A stretch of DNA of 64,000 bases from assembly GCA_030065125.1 (NCBI GenBank), contig JASJDM010000020.1, positions 92,415 to 156,414 on the forward strand, written 5' to 3'. Of this stretch, positions 27,469-38,300 are shown in pieces. Numbering within the stretch: the stretch's first letter is position 1; each line of letters starts with the position of its first letter. The stretch comes from Lysobacterales bacterium (GTDB lineage Bacteria; Pseudomonadota; Gammaproteobacteria; Xanthomonadales; SZUA-38). The translations under genes were made by a program, and so were the position numbers. The notes under the pieces are model-generated. The model ran no database searches, had not been told where the DNA came from, and saw only the letters and a program-made list of their open reading frames with translations.

Positions 27469-27498
27469 ATTATAGAGCGGCTGTCTATGCTGGTTCAA
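27469..27498 (-). promoter_or_regulatory. Sigma-70 promoter of rpmJ
   Basis: On the minus strand TTGAAC (27498-27493) is followed after 18 bp by TATAAT (27474-27469), about 38 bp before the rpmJ ATG: five of six consensus bases at -35 and all six at -10. A self-complementary stretch at 27492-27517 (GGTTC...GAACC enclosing TACCCC/GGGGTA) overlaps the -35 and may be the acs termination hairpin. Confidence 0.75.
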
Positions 27499-27529
27499 TA
27501 CCCCAGGGGTAAGAACCTGAGGCCTGTTT

Positions 27530-29479
<1,950 letters not shown>

Positions 29480-29642
29480 GATGTCCTCTGTCTGCCGTCG
29501 ATTGCAGCTGTGCACATTTTATGCTGGCCCTGTGACAAATTCAGCGAGATATACCCGTATTGACCGGATTCTGGACTTGCCGGCGATTTGCGCGTAATTT
29601 CGCGCCCCAAAATAGAAGCCGAAGCCAAAGCCCGTACCGTCC

Positions 29643-30389
29643 ATGATTGAACTCTCCGTTGTGGTGCCCGTTTACAACGAGGCCGACAATATCCTTTCTC
29701 TGTGCCGCCAGGTGGGCCAGGCCCTGGACGGCGTGGTGCAATACGAGCTGGTGCTGGTGGATGACGGCAGCACTGACGGCAGCCCGGCGGTTTTGCAGCA
29801 GGCCATGGCTGAGCAGCCCCGGCTGGTAGTGCTGTTCCATCCGGCCAACGCCGGGCAGAGCGCCGCCCTGTGCACCGGTGCGGCCGCCGCCCGGGGTGAG
29901 CTGATGGCAACGCTGGACGGCGATCTGCAGAACGACCCGGCCGATATTCCAAAGCTGCTGACGGTGTACCGGGACAGCGCACGTCCCGTGCTGGTGGCAG
30001 GCAACCGGGTCAATCGCCGGGACACGTGGGTCCGGCGGGTATCCTCCCGCATCGCCAACGGGGTCCGCAGCTGGCTGCTGAAGGACCAGTGCCCGGACAC
30101 CGGCTGCTCGCTGAAGCTGTTTCGGCGGGCGGACTTCCTGCTGCTGCCCCAGTTTGATCATATGCATCGATTCCTGCCGGCACTGTTTGCCGCCCAGGGC
30201 ATCGGTATCCAGAATGTCCCGGTCAATCACCGCCCGCGGGCGGCCGGTGAGTCCAAGTACGGCGTTGGCAATCGCCTGTGGGTGGGCATTGCCGACCTGT
30301 TCGGCGTGCGCTGGCTGATCCGGCGCAAGTTCAGGATCTCGGCGTCTCAGCGCCACTCCATCCAACCCTCCGAGCGTGACGACTCATGA
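29643..30389 (+). CDS. Family 2 glycosyltransferase, DPM1/ArnC-like
   Basis: A 248-residue GT-A fold glycosyltransferase, probably moving a sugar from a nucleotide donor to a polyprenyl phosphate at the cytoplasmic face. It has ELSVVVPVYNEADNI, VLVDDGSTDGS, NAGQSAALCTGAAAARGE and the metal-binding LDGDLQNDP, then CPDTGCSLKLFRR. It lacks the C-terminal membrane helices of ArnC. The next gene, overlapping by 4 bp, encodes a small membrane protein that could anchor it. The convergent gene 30743-32377 encodes an ArnT-like enzyme that could use the polyprenyl-linked sugar. Confidence 0.9.
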   Translation: MIELSVVVPVYNEADNILSLCRQVGQALDGVVQYELVLVDDGSTDGSPAVLQQAMAEQPRLVVLFHPANAGQSAALCTGAAAARGELMATLDGDLQNDPADIPKLLTVYRDSARPVLVAGNRVNRRDTWVRRVSSRIANGVRSWLLKDQCPDTGCSLKLFRRADFLLLPQFDHMHRFLPALFAAQGIGIQNVPVNHRPRAAGESKYGVGNRLWVGIADLFGVRWLIRRKFRISASQRHSIQPSERDDS

Positions 30390-30736
30390 ATGAATGCATC
30401 GAAGCCGGCAGCGGCTTTCTGCGACCGCTGCTTGACAGTCTTGTCGGCAGCTGGCTGTACGCCGATTCCTACCTGTGGACCGCGGTGGGATTTGCCGGGG
30501 CCGCGGTGTTCGGTTCCCGTTTCCTGTTTCAGTGGCTGCACTCGGAAAAGGAAAAGGCCCTGGTGGTGCCCTGGTATTTCTGGCACCTGAGTTTCTGGGG
30601 AAGCACACTGAATTTCATCTATGCCATGCACCTGGACAAGGCGCCCCTGATCGTGGGGAGCATGTTTCTGCCGGTGCTTTACGGTCGGAATCTGTTTTTG
30701 CTGTACAAGGGGGGGCGGCAGCATTTGAGGCATTAG
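30386..30736 (+). CDS. Lipid-A-biosynthesis N-terminal-domain (LAB_N) membrane protein
   Basis: A 116-residue membrane protein made of the LAB_N domain, which is otherwise found at the N-terminus of some lipid-A-disaccharide synthases. Conserved features are FGSRFLFQWLHSEKEKALVV, WYFWHLSFWGSTLNFIYAMH and MFLPVLYGRNLFLLY. Three short membrane helices are predicted. It overlaps the GT2 gene by 4 bp (ATGA). GT2, LAB_N and ArnT/GT39-like genes are often found as a trio thought to glycosylate lipid A or another envelope lipid. Its exact role is unknown. Confidence 0.88.
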   Translation: MNECIEAGSGFLRPLLDSLVGSWLYADSYLWTAVGFAGAAVFGSRFLFQWLHSEKEKALVVPWYFWHLSFWGSTLNFIYAMHLDKAPLIVGSMFLPVLYGRNLFLLYKGGRQHLRH

Positions 30737-30742
30737 ACCCCA

Positions 30743-32377
30743 CTACCCACAACGACCCGCATCCGCCTCATGATTCACCAAAAACCATTGACGTCGATGC
30801 GCAATCCCCAGATCAATACTTTTATTCTTTAAAAAACAATCTTCTAAATCAGGTTTCTGAAGTAAAATATAACCATCTCGGTTCTGCTTCAGCCAGGCGA
30901 GGCCCTGGATGGCCTGTTCTTCCCTCGGCACCAGGAAGCCAAAATTCACCGTGTCACGACGGGCCTGCAGAATGGTCTGTTCTTTCCAGTTCACCAGCGC
31001 CAGGGGCGCCTCTGCCGGCAGGGCCTGCTCCACCCGCAGCATCAGGCTGCGCCCGGACTTGAAGCTGTCCAGTCGTGGGTAAACCCAGAAACTGTGGGTC
31101 AGCCACAGCGCTGCCATGACCCCCATGTAGGCCCGGGGGCCGTTCCGCCAGAATGCCGCCAGGCCAGCGGCGGTGGCCAGGGTCGCCACCAGCGCGGTGC
31201 TGCGCGGATCCAGTTCGTACAGGGTCTGCATTTCCTCGGCGCGTTCGGGGTCGAAGAACTGCAGGTAGACGAAGGCGGCGGCCAGGGCCGTGGTCAGCAG
31301 CAAAGCAACGGTTCGAGCGGTCAGGTGAAACGAACGGCGCTCCAGCAACCCCTGCAGAGTGGGCGCGGCAGCCAGGCAGATCCAGGGCAGGGCCGGCAGG
31401 ATGTAGACGCCGCGCTTTCCCGAACTGATGGAAAAGAAGGTAATGACCAGGACAACCCAGCCCACCAGCAACACGATCCGGGGGTCCCGCTGCTTAAAAT
31501 CCCGGGTCCACTGGGGAACCAGCCAGGGCAGCATGAAAAAAATTGGCATCCACAACGCCGGGATCACGTTGGTCAGGAAGTACCAGGGCGGCTCGAAGTG
31601 GTGCCAGGGATCGGCGTAGCGCTGGCCGGTCTGCTTGAACAGGATATTGTCCCGGTACGCCTCCAGGGCCGGGTCGTTGGAACCTGCCACGATGATCACC
31701 ATGGGTACGAACCACACGGCACAGGCGCCCAGCAGGGTCGCGACGCCGGCCAGCCCGCGCCACCAGGCGTGCCGGCTCACGGGTGCCGCCAGGTGCTTCA
31801 TCACCAGCAGCACGGGAATGAACATGAGCACGGGCAGGAAACCGACACCCTTGGTGATGATGCCAAAACCGGAAGCCGCAAATCCGACCAGCAGCCATCG
31901 GGTATCAGGCCCCAGCAGCAGGTGGCGCAGGAAACCATAAACGCCCAGGGCGATCCACGCGGTAACCATAGCGTCGATCTGGCCGGCCCGGGATTCGAGC
32001 ACGAACTGGGGGGATCCCAGGAGCAGCAGGCAGGCCAGTAACGCCACACGCCGGTCCCACAGTCGTCGGCCCATGCTGTACACCAGCCCAAGGGTCAGCA
32101 GTGAGCACAGCAGGCTGGGCAGCAGGTGCGCGACCCGGACAGATCCGGTGAGCTTCAGCACCACGGCCTGGGCCCACATGAACATGGGCGGTTTGTCAGG
32201 ATAGAGCTCGCCGCCCCGGGTGGGGAAAAACCAGTCGCCGGACTCCACCATCTCCTTGGCGACCAGGGCAAAGCGCGGCTCGTCCGATGGCCAGGGATCT
32301 TTCAGGCCTATGCCGGTGGCGATGAACAGCAGCGCAATGGCCGCGACAATGACGCGGTCCCGGGTGGCGGGATTCAT
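30743..32377 (-). CDS. ArnT-like GT39/GT83 membrane glycosyltransferase
   Basis: An integral membrane glycosyltransferase with about 12 helices that uses polyprenyl-phosphate sugars on the periplasmic side. The family signature sits after the first helix: DPWPSDEPRFALVAKEMVES with GDWFFPTRGGELYPDKPP, where the DEPR-type acidic motif is catalytic in ArnT. A C-terminal periplasmic domain follows (about 440-545). ATG 32377 is chosen; ATG 32416 adds 13 residues and cannot be excluded, as neither has a strong ribosome binding site. The stop lies 6 bp from that of the convergent LAB_N gene, the likely partner. Confidence 0.88.
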   Translation of the reverse strand: MNPATRDRVIVAAIALLFIATGIGLKDPWPSDEPRFALVAKEMVESGDWFFPTRGGELYPDKPPMFMWAQAVVLKLTGSVRVAHLLPSLLCSLLTLGLVYSMGRRLWDRRVALLACLLLLGSPQFVLESRAGQIDAMVTAWIALGVYGFLRHLLLGPDTRWLLVGFAASGFGIITKGVGFLPVLMFIPVLLVMKHLAAPVSRHAWWRGLAGVATLLGACAVWFVPMVIIVAGSNDPALEAYRDNILFKQTGQRYADPWHHFEPPWYFLTNVIPALWMPIFFMLPWLVPQWTRDFKQRDPRIVLLVGWVVLVITFFSISSGKRGVYILPALPWICLAAAPTLQGLLERRSFHLTARTVALLLTTALAAAFVYLQFFDPERAEEMQTLYELDPRSTALVATLATAAGLAAFWRNGPRAYMGVMAALWLTHSFWVYPRLDSFKSGRSLMLRVEQALPAEAPLALVNWKEQTILQARRDTVNFGFLVPREEQAIQGLAWLKQNRDGYILLQKPDLEDCFLKNKSIDLGIAHRRQWFLVNHEADAGRCG

Positions 32378-32425
32378 GGTGATCTGATCAGGGTTTGCCG
32401 CCTGGGGCGGCAGCATGGGGCGGTG

Positions 32426-32617
32426 TCAACGCGACCGGGACTCCAGGGTGGCCTGCAGCTGGGCGATCTGTTTTTTCTGGTCCTTCAGGTCCTGCTCCAG
32501 TGCCACCACCAGCTGGTACATGGCTTTGCTCAGGTTCTGTACGGCCGGGTCGCACTTTGCCTTGATGTAGAGCTCAAGGTTCTTGTTCAGTTCGTTGATG
32601 GCGGCCTGGTAGCTCAT
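32426..32617 (-). CDS. Small coiled-coil protein
   Basis: About 63 residues, almost entirely helical: MSYQAAINELNKNLELYIKA, then VVALEQDLKDQKKQIAQLQA with heptad Leu/Ile spacing. GAGGA 7 bases before ATG 32617 supports this start; ATG 32662 and TTG 32782 are in-frame alternatives, but their extra residues are Pro/Cys-rich and look non-coding. It ends 48 bp before the ArnT-like start. The function is unknown. Confidence 0.5.
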   Translation of the reverse strand: MSYQAAINELNKNLELYIKAKCDPAVQNLSKAMYQLVVALEQDLKDQKKQIAQLQATLESRSR

Positions 32618-32922
32618 CAGCTGTTCCTCGGTGGGTCCAACAGAGTCCGAAGGGTAACGCATTTCCGCGCCGGCACAACCCACTGGCGCACATTTTTCGA
32701 AAAGGTGGACGGCCGGGCCAGGGGGAAACGGGGGAGGATCGGCCCAGCCGCCCGGTGTCGTCCCCAGGTTGAGCTCCGTCAAGCGCCAGGAACGGCTTCC
32801 AGCCTATTGATAATCCGCCGAAGTGACGAAGGTTGTTGACACTGTTTTACATGTTTCTGGGATGGGGCAGGGCCCGGGCGCTGAATAACCTGCCGGATCC
32901 AGCGCAACGCGGCGCCCCGGGC

Positions 32923-35304
32923 CTAGAAATCCGTGCGATAACCCAGGCTGAGGAAGTAGCTGCGGGATTTTTCGTCGATATTCGGACGGTCACGCGACCG
33001 GTATTCACCGCCGAACTCCAGTTCGAGGCGGGCACGCCGGTTGAGCAGGTATTGCACCCGCATGGAAGGATAAGCCGTGAGCTGGGTCTCGGAATTCCTG
33101 TCGTACTGCCGGTAATCGAAGCGCAGCCGCGGATTCAGTCTCCATTTGTTGCGCAGGGGGAACCATGCATTGCCGGTCAGGGTCACCGTATCGGAATGGG
33201 CCGTGTCGTTGAAACGCAGACCAAACACGTTGATGTCACCCTCGCGAAAGAGGCTGCTGGCAATCCACTGCAGCGAATAGTAAATCTCAGTGCCGGTGCC
33301 GGGCATGGCCTGGACGTCCCCGGATGCCGGGGTGCCGTTCAGTTCGGAAACGGTCAGGTCGCTGACCAGCTGATGCTGATCGTTGATCTGCCTGGAGATA
33401 CCCAGGGTGGCGGAGCGACTGCGGGGGGTCCGGTCTTCGGCCAGTTGGCGGATGGTGGATTCCGGGTATCGGTCCAGCAGTTCCCCGAAGGTAAACAGCC
33501 CCTGTCCCTGCAGCGCGTTGCGCGTGGTCAGGACCGGGCTGTTGCGATAGTCCAGGTTCAGGTTGGCTTTCCAGCCATCGCCAAAGGACCATGATCCCAG
33601 CAGCAGGAAGTTATTGAGGGACTGGTAGTCAAAGTCATAGTCCACCAGGCCAAGCAGCGAGCGAGGACCGTCGAAGTAACGGGTCTCCAGGCCTACGGCA
33701 CTGCGGTCGTCCATCCCGTCGATGGTCTGTAAGGCCACGAAGGGCAGGAATTCCCAGGACGGCAACAGGCCGGTCAGTTCCAGGCTGGCCGCAAGCACCT
33801 CCCTGGTGCTGTCAAACCCGTCGCGGGTCCGGTCAACGGGGAAGCCGGCCACCAGGTTCAGCCGCACATCGGGAACCAGCTGGTAACCCAGCCATGCGCC
33901 GTCAAACCGTCCAAGGACGCCACCGGAGTTCCTGGATTGACGCCCGACCCTGGCGACCCAGTCGCGTTCTACCCCGCCTGCTTCCAGGTAAAGGGACGAT
34001 ATCCGGGTCTGGTTGTCACCCCCCGACTCAAGGTCCAGCAAGTGCCCGACCGTGGCGCGAAACCGCAGGTCTGAAGTGTCGCTGCGGCGCCGGATGCTGA
34101 AATCCAGGTCCGACATGACTGCCGACTGCAGAACGATGGTTCCGTCGGTCCGATCGTCGTCCAGGGTGTACCGTCGGGCGTACTGGGACAACCCACCGAA
34201 AAAGTCCCACTCGGACCGGGCCACCGGTGTGCCGGCGGCGTCGGCAAGCCGGGCCGTGTAGGGCCTGTCGTATGAGGTGGTCAGGGCCAGCAGCCGCTGA
34301 CGCACCGCCGTTGCCTCGGGCGCGTCGCCGTAGCGGGCAAGGTATTGCTCGTACAGGGATTTGGCGTGAGCCAGTTGCCCGTTTCGTTCCCGGGCCATCC
34401 CGAGGTATTCCAGGGCCTGTTGGCTGGCAGAGTGCGGAGGTGCGTCAACCAGCTTGGTATAGAGCCGGATGGCGTGATCCAGGTTCCCGTCGACCATAGA
34501 CTGTCGCGCCTGCTCCATGAGTGCCGCGACTTTTTCTTCGGTCAGCGGCGGCAGGGCAGGTCTGCCGGGTCGTTTGGGTGGCATGTAGTTATCGACCAGC
34601 GCCGTTTGCCGGGATCCCTCGATCTCAGTGTCCAGCGCACTGTCGATCCTTGCACCGGGGAAATGCTCCCGGGCCGTGGACAGAAATTCCTCCGCAGCCG
34701 TGCGGTCCTCAAAAAAACCGACCCGCAGCAGGTGTGTCAGCTGCCCCTGCTGGAAGCTGCGCCGGCGGTACAGCCGCAGCCCGTCCAGCGGCAGCCTGTC
34801 CATCGCCGCGGCGGGATCCATGGGCTCGGCGCCCGACGCCAGGTCGATGGTGTAAGGCGGCCCACCGCTCAGGCGCTCCGGAGCCTGGGTCTGATCTATG
34901 CCGGTATCGAACCGAATGAGTATGGAGCGAAAGTCCTGGGAGGGAATCACCGCGTACCGTTGGGGGCGCTCAAACTCCAGCAGCAGTACCAGCCCGTCGG
35001 GCGGCTGCTGTTCCATCCGGATGCTGACCAGGCCAACGTTGTTGGGACCCCGCCAGGCCAGAGATTCCCGTCGCTCCTGATCGGACAACCCCCGGGCGAT
35101 GCCCGGAAGATAGCGGATCTGCAGGAAATCCCCGCCTGATTCCGGCGTGTGCGAGACATACTGGAGCTTGGCCAGGTAGCTGATGGTCAATTCGGTGACG
35201 TCGCCGTCACGCTCAAACCGGGCCTGGTCCAGCACCTGGGCAATCCCGCCGGTGGTGCCCAGCAACCCGGCGATCAGTATCAGCAGTGCCGCTCTAGAAA
35301 TCAC
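32923..35304 (-). CDS. Outer-membrane beta-barrel protein with AMIN-, SPOR- and TPR-like N-terminus
   Basis: 793 residues. A signal peptide (residues 1-22) is followed by a beta-rich AMIN-like domain (about 25-135, e.g. GLVLLLEFERPQRYAVIPSQ), a SPOR-like segment (about 180-235, THLLRVGFFEDRTAAEEFL), and two or three TPR helices (about 255-345, DHAIRLYTKLVDAPPHS). A long C-terminal region (about 365-793) has alternating polar/hydrophobic strands and ends with aromatic Phe (SLGYRTDF), the outer-membrane barrel signature; some 20 or more strands could fit. GTG 35304 overlaps the stop of the giant cytochrome gene by 11 bp, so the two are coupled. It could form a sleeve or pore for the cytochrome; it is not a recognisable MtrB. 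Confidence 0.78.
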   Translation of the reverse strand: MISRAALLILIAGLLGTTGGIAQVLDQARFERDGDVTELTISYLAKLQYVSHTPESGGDFLQIRYLPGIARGLSDQERRESLAWRGPNNVGLVSIRMEQQPPDGLVLLLEFERPQRYAVIPSQDFRSILIRFDTGIDQTQAPERLSGGPPYTIDLASGAEPMDPAAAMDRLPLDGLRLYRRRSFQQGQLTHLLRVGFFEDRTAAEEFLSTAREHFPGARIDSALDTEIEGSRQTALVDNYMPPKRPGRPALPPLTEEKVAALMEQARQSMVDGNLDHAIRLYTKLVDAPPHSASQQALEYLGMARERNGQLAHAKSLYEQYLARYGDAPEATAVRQRLLALTTSYDRPYTARLADAAGTPVARSEWDFFGGLSQYARRYTLDDDRTDGTIVLQSAVMSDLDFSIRRRSDTSDLRFRATVGHLLDLESGGDNQTRISSLYLEAGGVERDWVARVGRQSRNSGGVLGRFDGAWLGYQLVPDVRLNLVAGFPVDRTRDGFDSTREVLAASLELTGLLPSWEFLPFVALQTIDGMDDRSAVGLETRYFDGPRSLLGLVDYDFDYQSLNNFLLLGSWSFGDGWKANLNLDYRNSPVLTTRNALQGQGLFTFGELLDRYPESTIRQLAEDRTPRSRSATLGISRQINDQHQLVSDLTVSELNGTPASGDVQAMPGTGTEIYYSLQWIASSLFREGDINVFGLRFNDTAHSDTVTLTGNAWFPLRNKWRLNPRLRFDYRQYDRNSETQLTAYPSMRVQYLLNRRARLELEFGGEYRSRDRPNIDEKSRSYFLSLGYRTDF

Positions 35305-38300
35305 TTTGATTCACCGTGTGTTGAGGGCCGGGCCGGTGCTCCACGATGGTGGTCATACTGGCGTCCTGGTACACGTGGCAGGCACCGCTGCAGTCCCGCA
35401 ATTCACTGACTGTGTATCTCGGTCCGGTTCGGGTCTTGTTGTGGGGACCGGGTCGGAACCGGTCGGCATGACATCCGGCGCAATCCGGCCGGTAGGCGGA
35501 CGAGGGCCACGACACCACCGTGTTGTTGGACAGGTGGCAATCCGTACACGCCGGGCGGGCCTGGTGTTCACCGGGGTACGCCGGCGAGGCGTGTTCAAAG
35601 CGAATGAGATTCCACCGCGCCGTCTCGTGGCAGGTGTCACATTCCACGCCGGTGACGAAATGGTTTCCGGGTTTTCCGATTGCGGTCGTGCCATTGTGGC
35701 AGCTCGAGCAGGTGCCGGTCGCAAAGTCGTGGTTCATGCTGGCCGGAATCCAGGAGATGGTGGAATGACATTCGTCGCACTGTCCGCTGGTTCGCAGGTG
35801 CGTCGGGTGTTGGCCTGTTGCGGTGGCGCCGTCGTGGCAGCTGGTGCAGGTACCCGGGTTAACGGCGTTGTGGTCAAACACGGCCGGGACCCAGGCGGTG
35901 GCGGAGTGGCAGTCGTCACATTGGCTGGAGCTCCGGATATGGTTGACGGGTTTGCCGGCAGCGGTGGTGCCGTTGTGGCAGGAAACACAGCCCCCCAGGA
36001 CCTGGCTGTGGTCGACCCGGGAAGCAGGCGCCCAGCGGGTGGTGCGATGGCAATCCGCGCACACCAGGGTTGTGGCCATGTGGCTGGCGTATCGACCCCG
36101 GGCAACGGTACCGTTGTGGCAGCGGTGGCAGTCGCCGCTGACGCCGGAATGGTCGAACCGGGCTGCTGTCCAGGTATTGGTGGTATGGCAGTCGTCGCAG
36201 TTGCCGGAACTCTGGACATGGCTGGCGTTTTGGCCGGGGGCGGTGAAGCCGTCGTGGCAGGACGTGCAGGCCCCCAGAATCTGTGCGTGATCGACCCGCC
36301 GGGGGGGCGTCCAGGTCGATGTGCCATGGCAGTCTTCGCACAGGCTGGTGGTGTTGATATGGGTGGGATCTCTGCCGGTGGCGGTGACACCGTCGTGGCA
36401 GAACGCGCAGTTCCCCATGACCTGGACGTGATCAACCCGCAGGGCGGGTGCCCAGATGGTGGTGCCGTGGCAGTCCTCGCAGACCGTGGTGGTGTTGATG
36501 TGAGCGGGACCCCTTCCTGGGGCGGTGACGCCGTCGTGGCAGGACGCACAGGCGCCCATGACCTGGCCGTGATCAACCTGCTGAGCCGGTGCCCAGGTGG
36601 TGGTGCCATGGCAGTCCTCACAGACAGTCGTGGTGTTGATATGGGTGGGATCCCGGGCCATGGCGGTGACGCCGTCGTGGCAGGACGCGCAGGTGCCCAT
36701 GACCTGTCCGTGGTCGATCCGCTGCGCCGGTGCCCAGGCGGTGGTGCCGTGGCAGTCCTCGCACACCGTGGTGGTATGAATGTGGGTGGGATCCCTTCCT
36801 GGGGCGGTGACGCCGTCGTGGCAGGACGCGCAGGTGCCCATGACCTGTCCGTGGTCGATCCGCTGCGCCGGTGCCCAGGCGGTGGTGCCGTGGCAGTCCT
36901 CGCACACCAGGGTGGTATTGATGTGGACGGGATCCCTGCCGGTGGCGGTGACGTCGTCATGGCAGGACGCGCAGGTGCCCATGACCTGGCCGTGATCAAC
37001 CCGCTGTGTCGGTGCCCACACGGTGGTGCCATGGCAGTCCTCGCACACCGTAGTCGTTTTGATGTGAGTGGGATCCCTGCCGGGCGCGGTGACGCCGTCG
37101 TGGCAAGACGCGCAGGTGCCCATGACCTGGTCGTGATCGATCTGGCGCGCCGGCGCCCAGGCCGGTGTGGCGTGACACTCCTCGCACAGCCCGGTGGTGT
37201 TCATGTGGCCGGCGTCCCTGCCAGCGACGGAGATGCCGTCATGGCAGACCTGGCAGTTGCTGTCGACGCCTGAGTGGTCGACCACGCCGCTGGTCCATAC
37301 CGTGGCGATATGGCAATCCTCGCAGGGAGCACTGGTGGCAAGGTGCTGGGGAGGCCTACCCGGGGCGGTGACGCCATTGTGGCAACTGGCGCAGCTGCCC
37401 ACGGCCTGGTCATGGTCTATCCGGGCGGCCGGCGACCAGCGGATATCGTTGTGGCAGTCCTCGCAGATTTCCGTCGTGTTGAGGTGGGTCGGATGTTTGC
37501 CCCTGGCGGTGATGTCATCGTGGCAGCGCTGGCAGTTGCTGGTAATGGCTGCATGGTCGATCCGGGAGGTCGCCCAGGCATTGGTTGAATGACAGTTATC
37601 GCATTGGTTGAAGCTTTCCACGTGGGAAGCGTGTTTACCGGGGGCGGTTACGCCGTCGTGGCAGGACACACAGGTTCCCAGCACCTGGCCGTGGTCGACC
37701 GCCAGTGAGGGTGCCCAGGTGCTGGTGCGGTGGCAGTCCTCACACATATTGGTGGCGTTGAGGTGGCCCGCTTGTTTTCCGGTGGCGATGATGTCGTCGT
37801 GGCAGTTCTGGCAGCTGGCGGCGACGCTGGAGTGGTCGAACCGGGCCGGCGTCCAAGAGCTGCTGCTGTGGCAATCGTCGCACTGGGCGCCGGTCTGGAG
37901 ATGTTCGGGGCGTTTTCCAGGGGCCGTGACGCCATCATGGCAGGACTCACAGGTTCCCAGCACCTGGCTGTGATCGACCCGCAGGGCCGGCGCCCACGCG
38001 GTGGTGCGGTGACAGTCTTCGCACTGGTTGGTCGTGGTGGTGTGGGCGGTGGCTTTGCCGGTGGCGATGATGTCGTTGTGGCAGTCCTGGCAGTTGTTGT
38101 TGTCCGCGGTGTGCTCGAACCGGGCCGGGACCCAGGCGTTGCTGGAATGACAGTTGTCGCATTGGGTGGAGCTCTGGATATGGTCGGAGAATCGACCTTC
38201 AGCAATTACGCCGTCGTGGCAGGACGCGCAGGTCCCCCGTACCTGCCCGTGATCCACCCGCATGGTGGGCACCCAGGCCGTGGTCAGATGGCAATCCTCG

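Noticed and set aside
35183..37273. A 696-codon repetitive plus-strand frame opposite the cytochrome gene
   Set aside because: Its repeats simply mirror the 141-bp cytochrome modules; there is no start signal or domain, while the minus strand has a signal peptide and 47 heme motifs.
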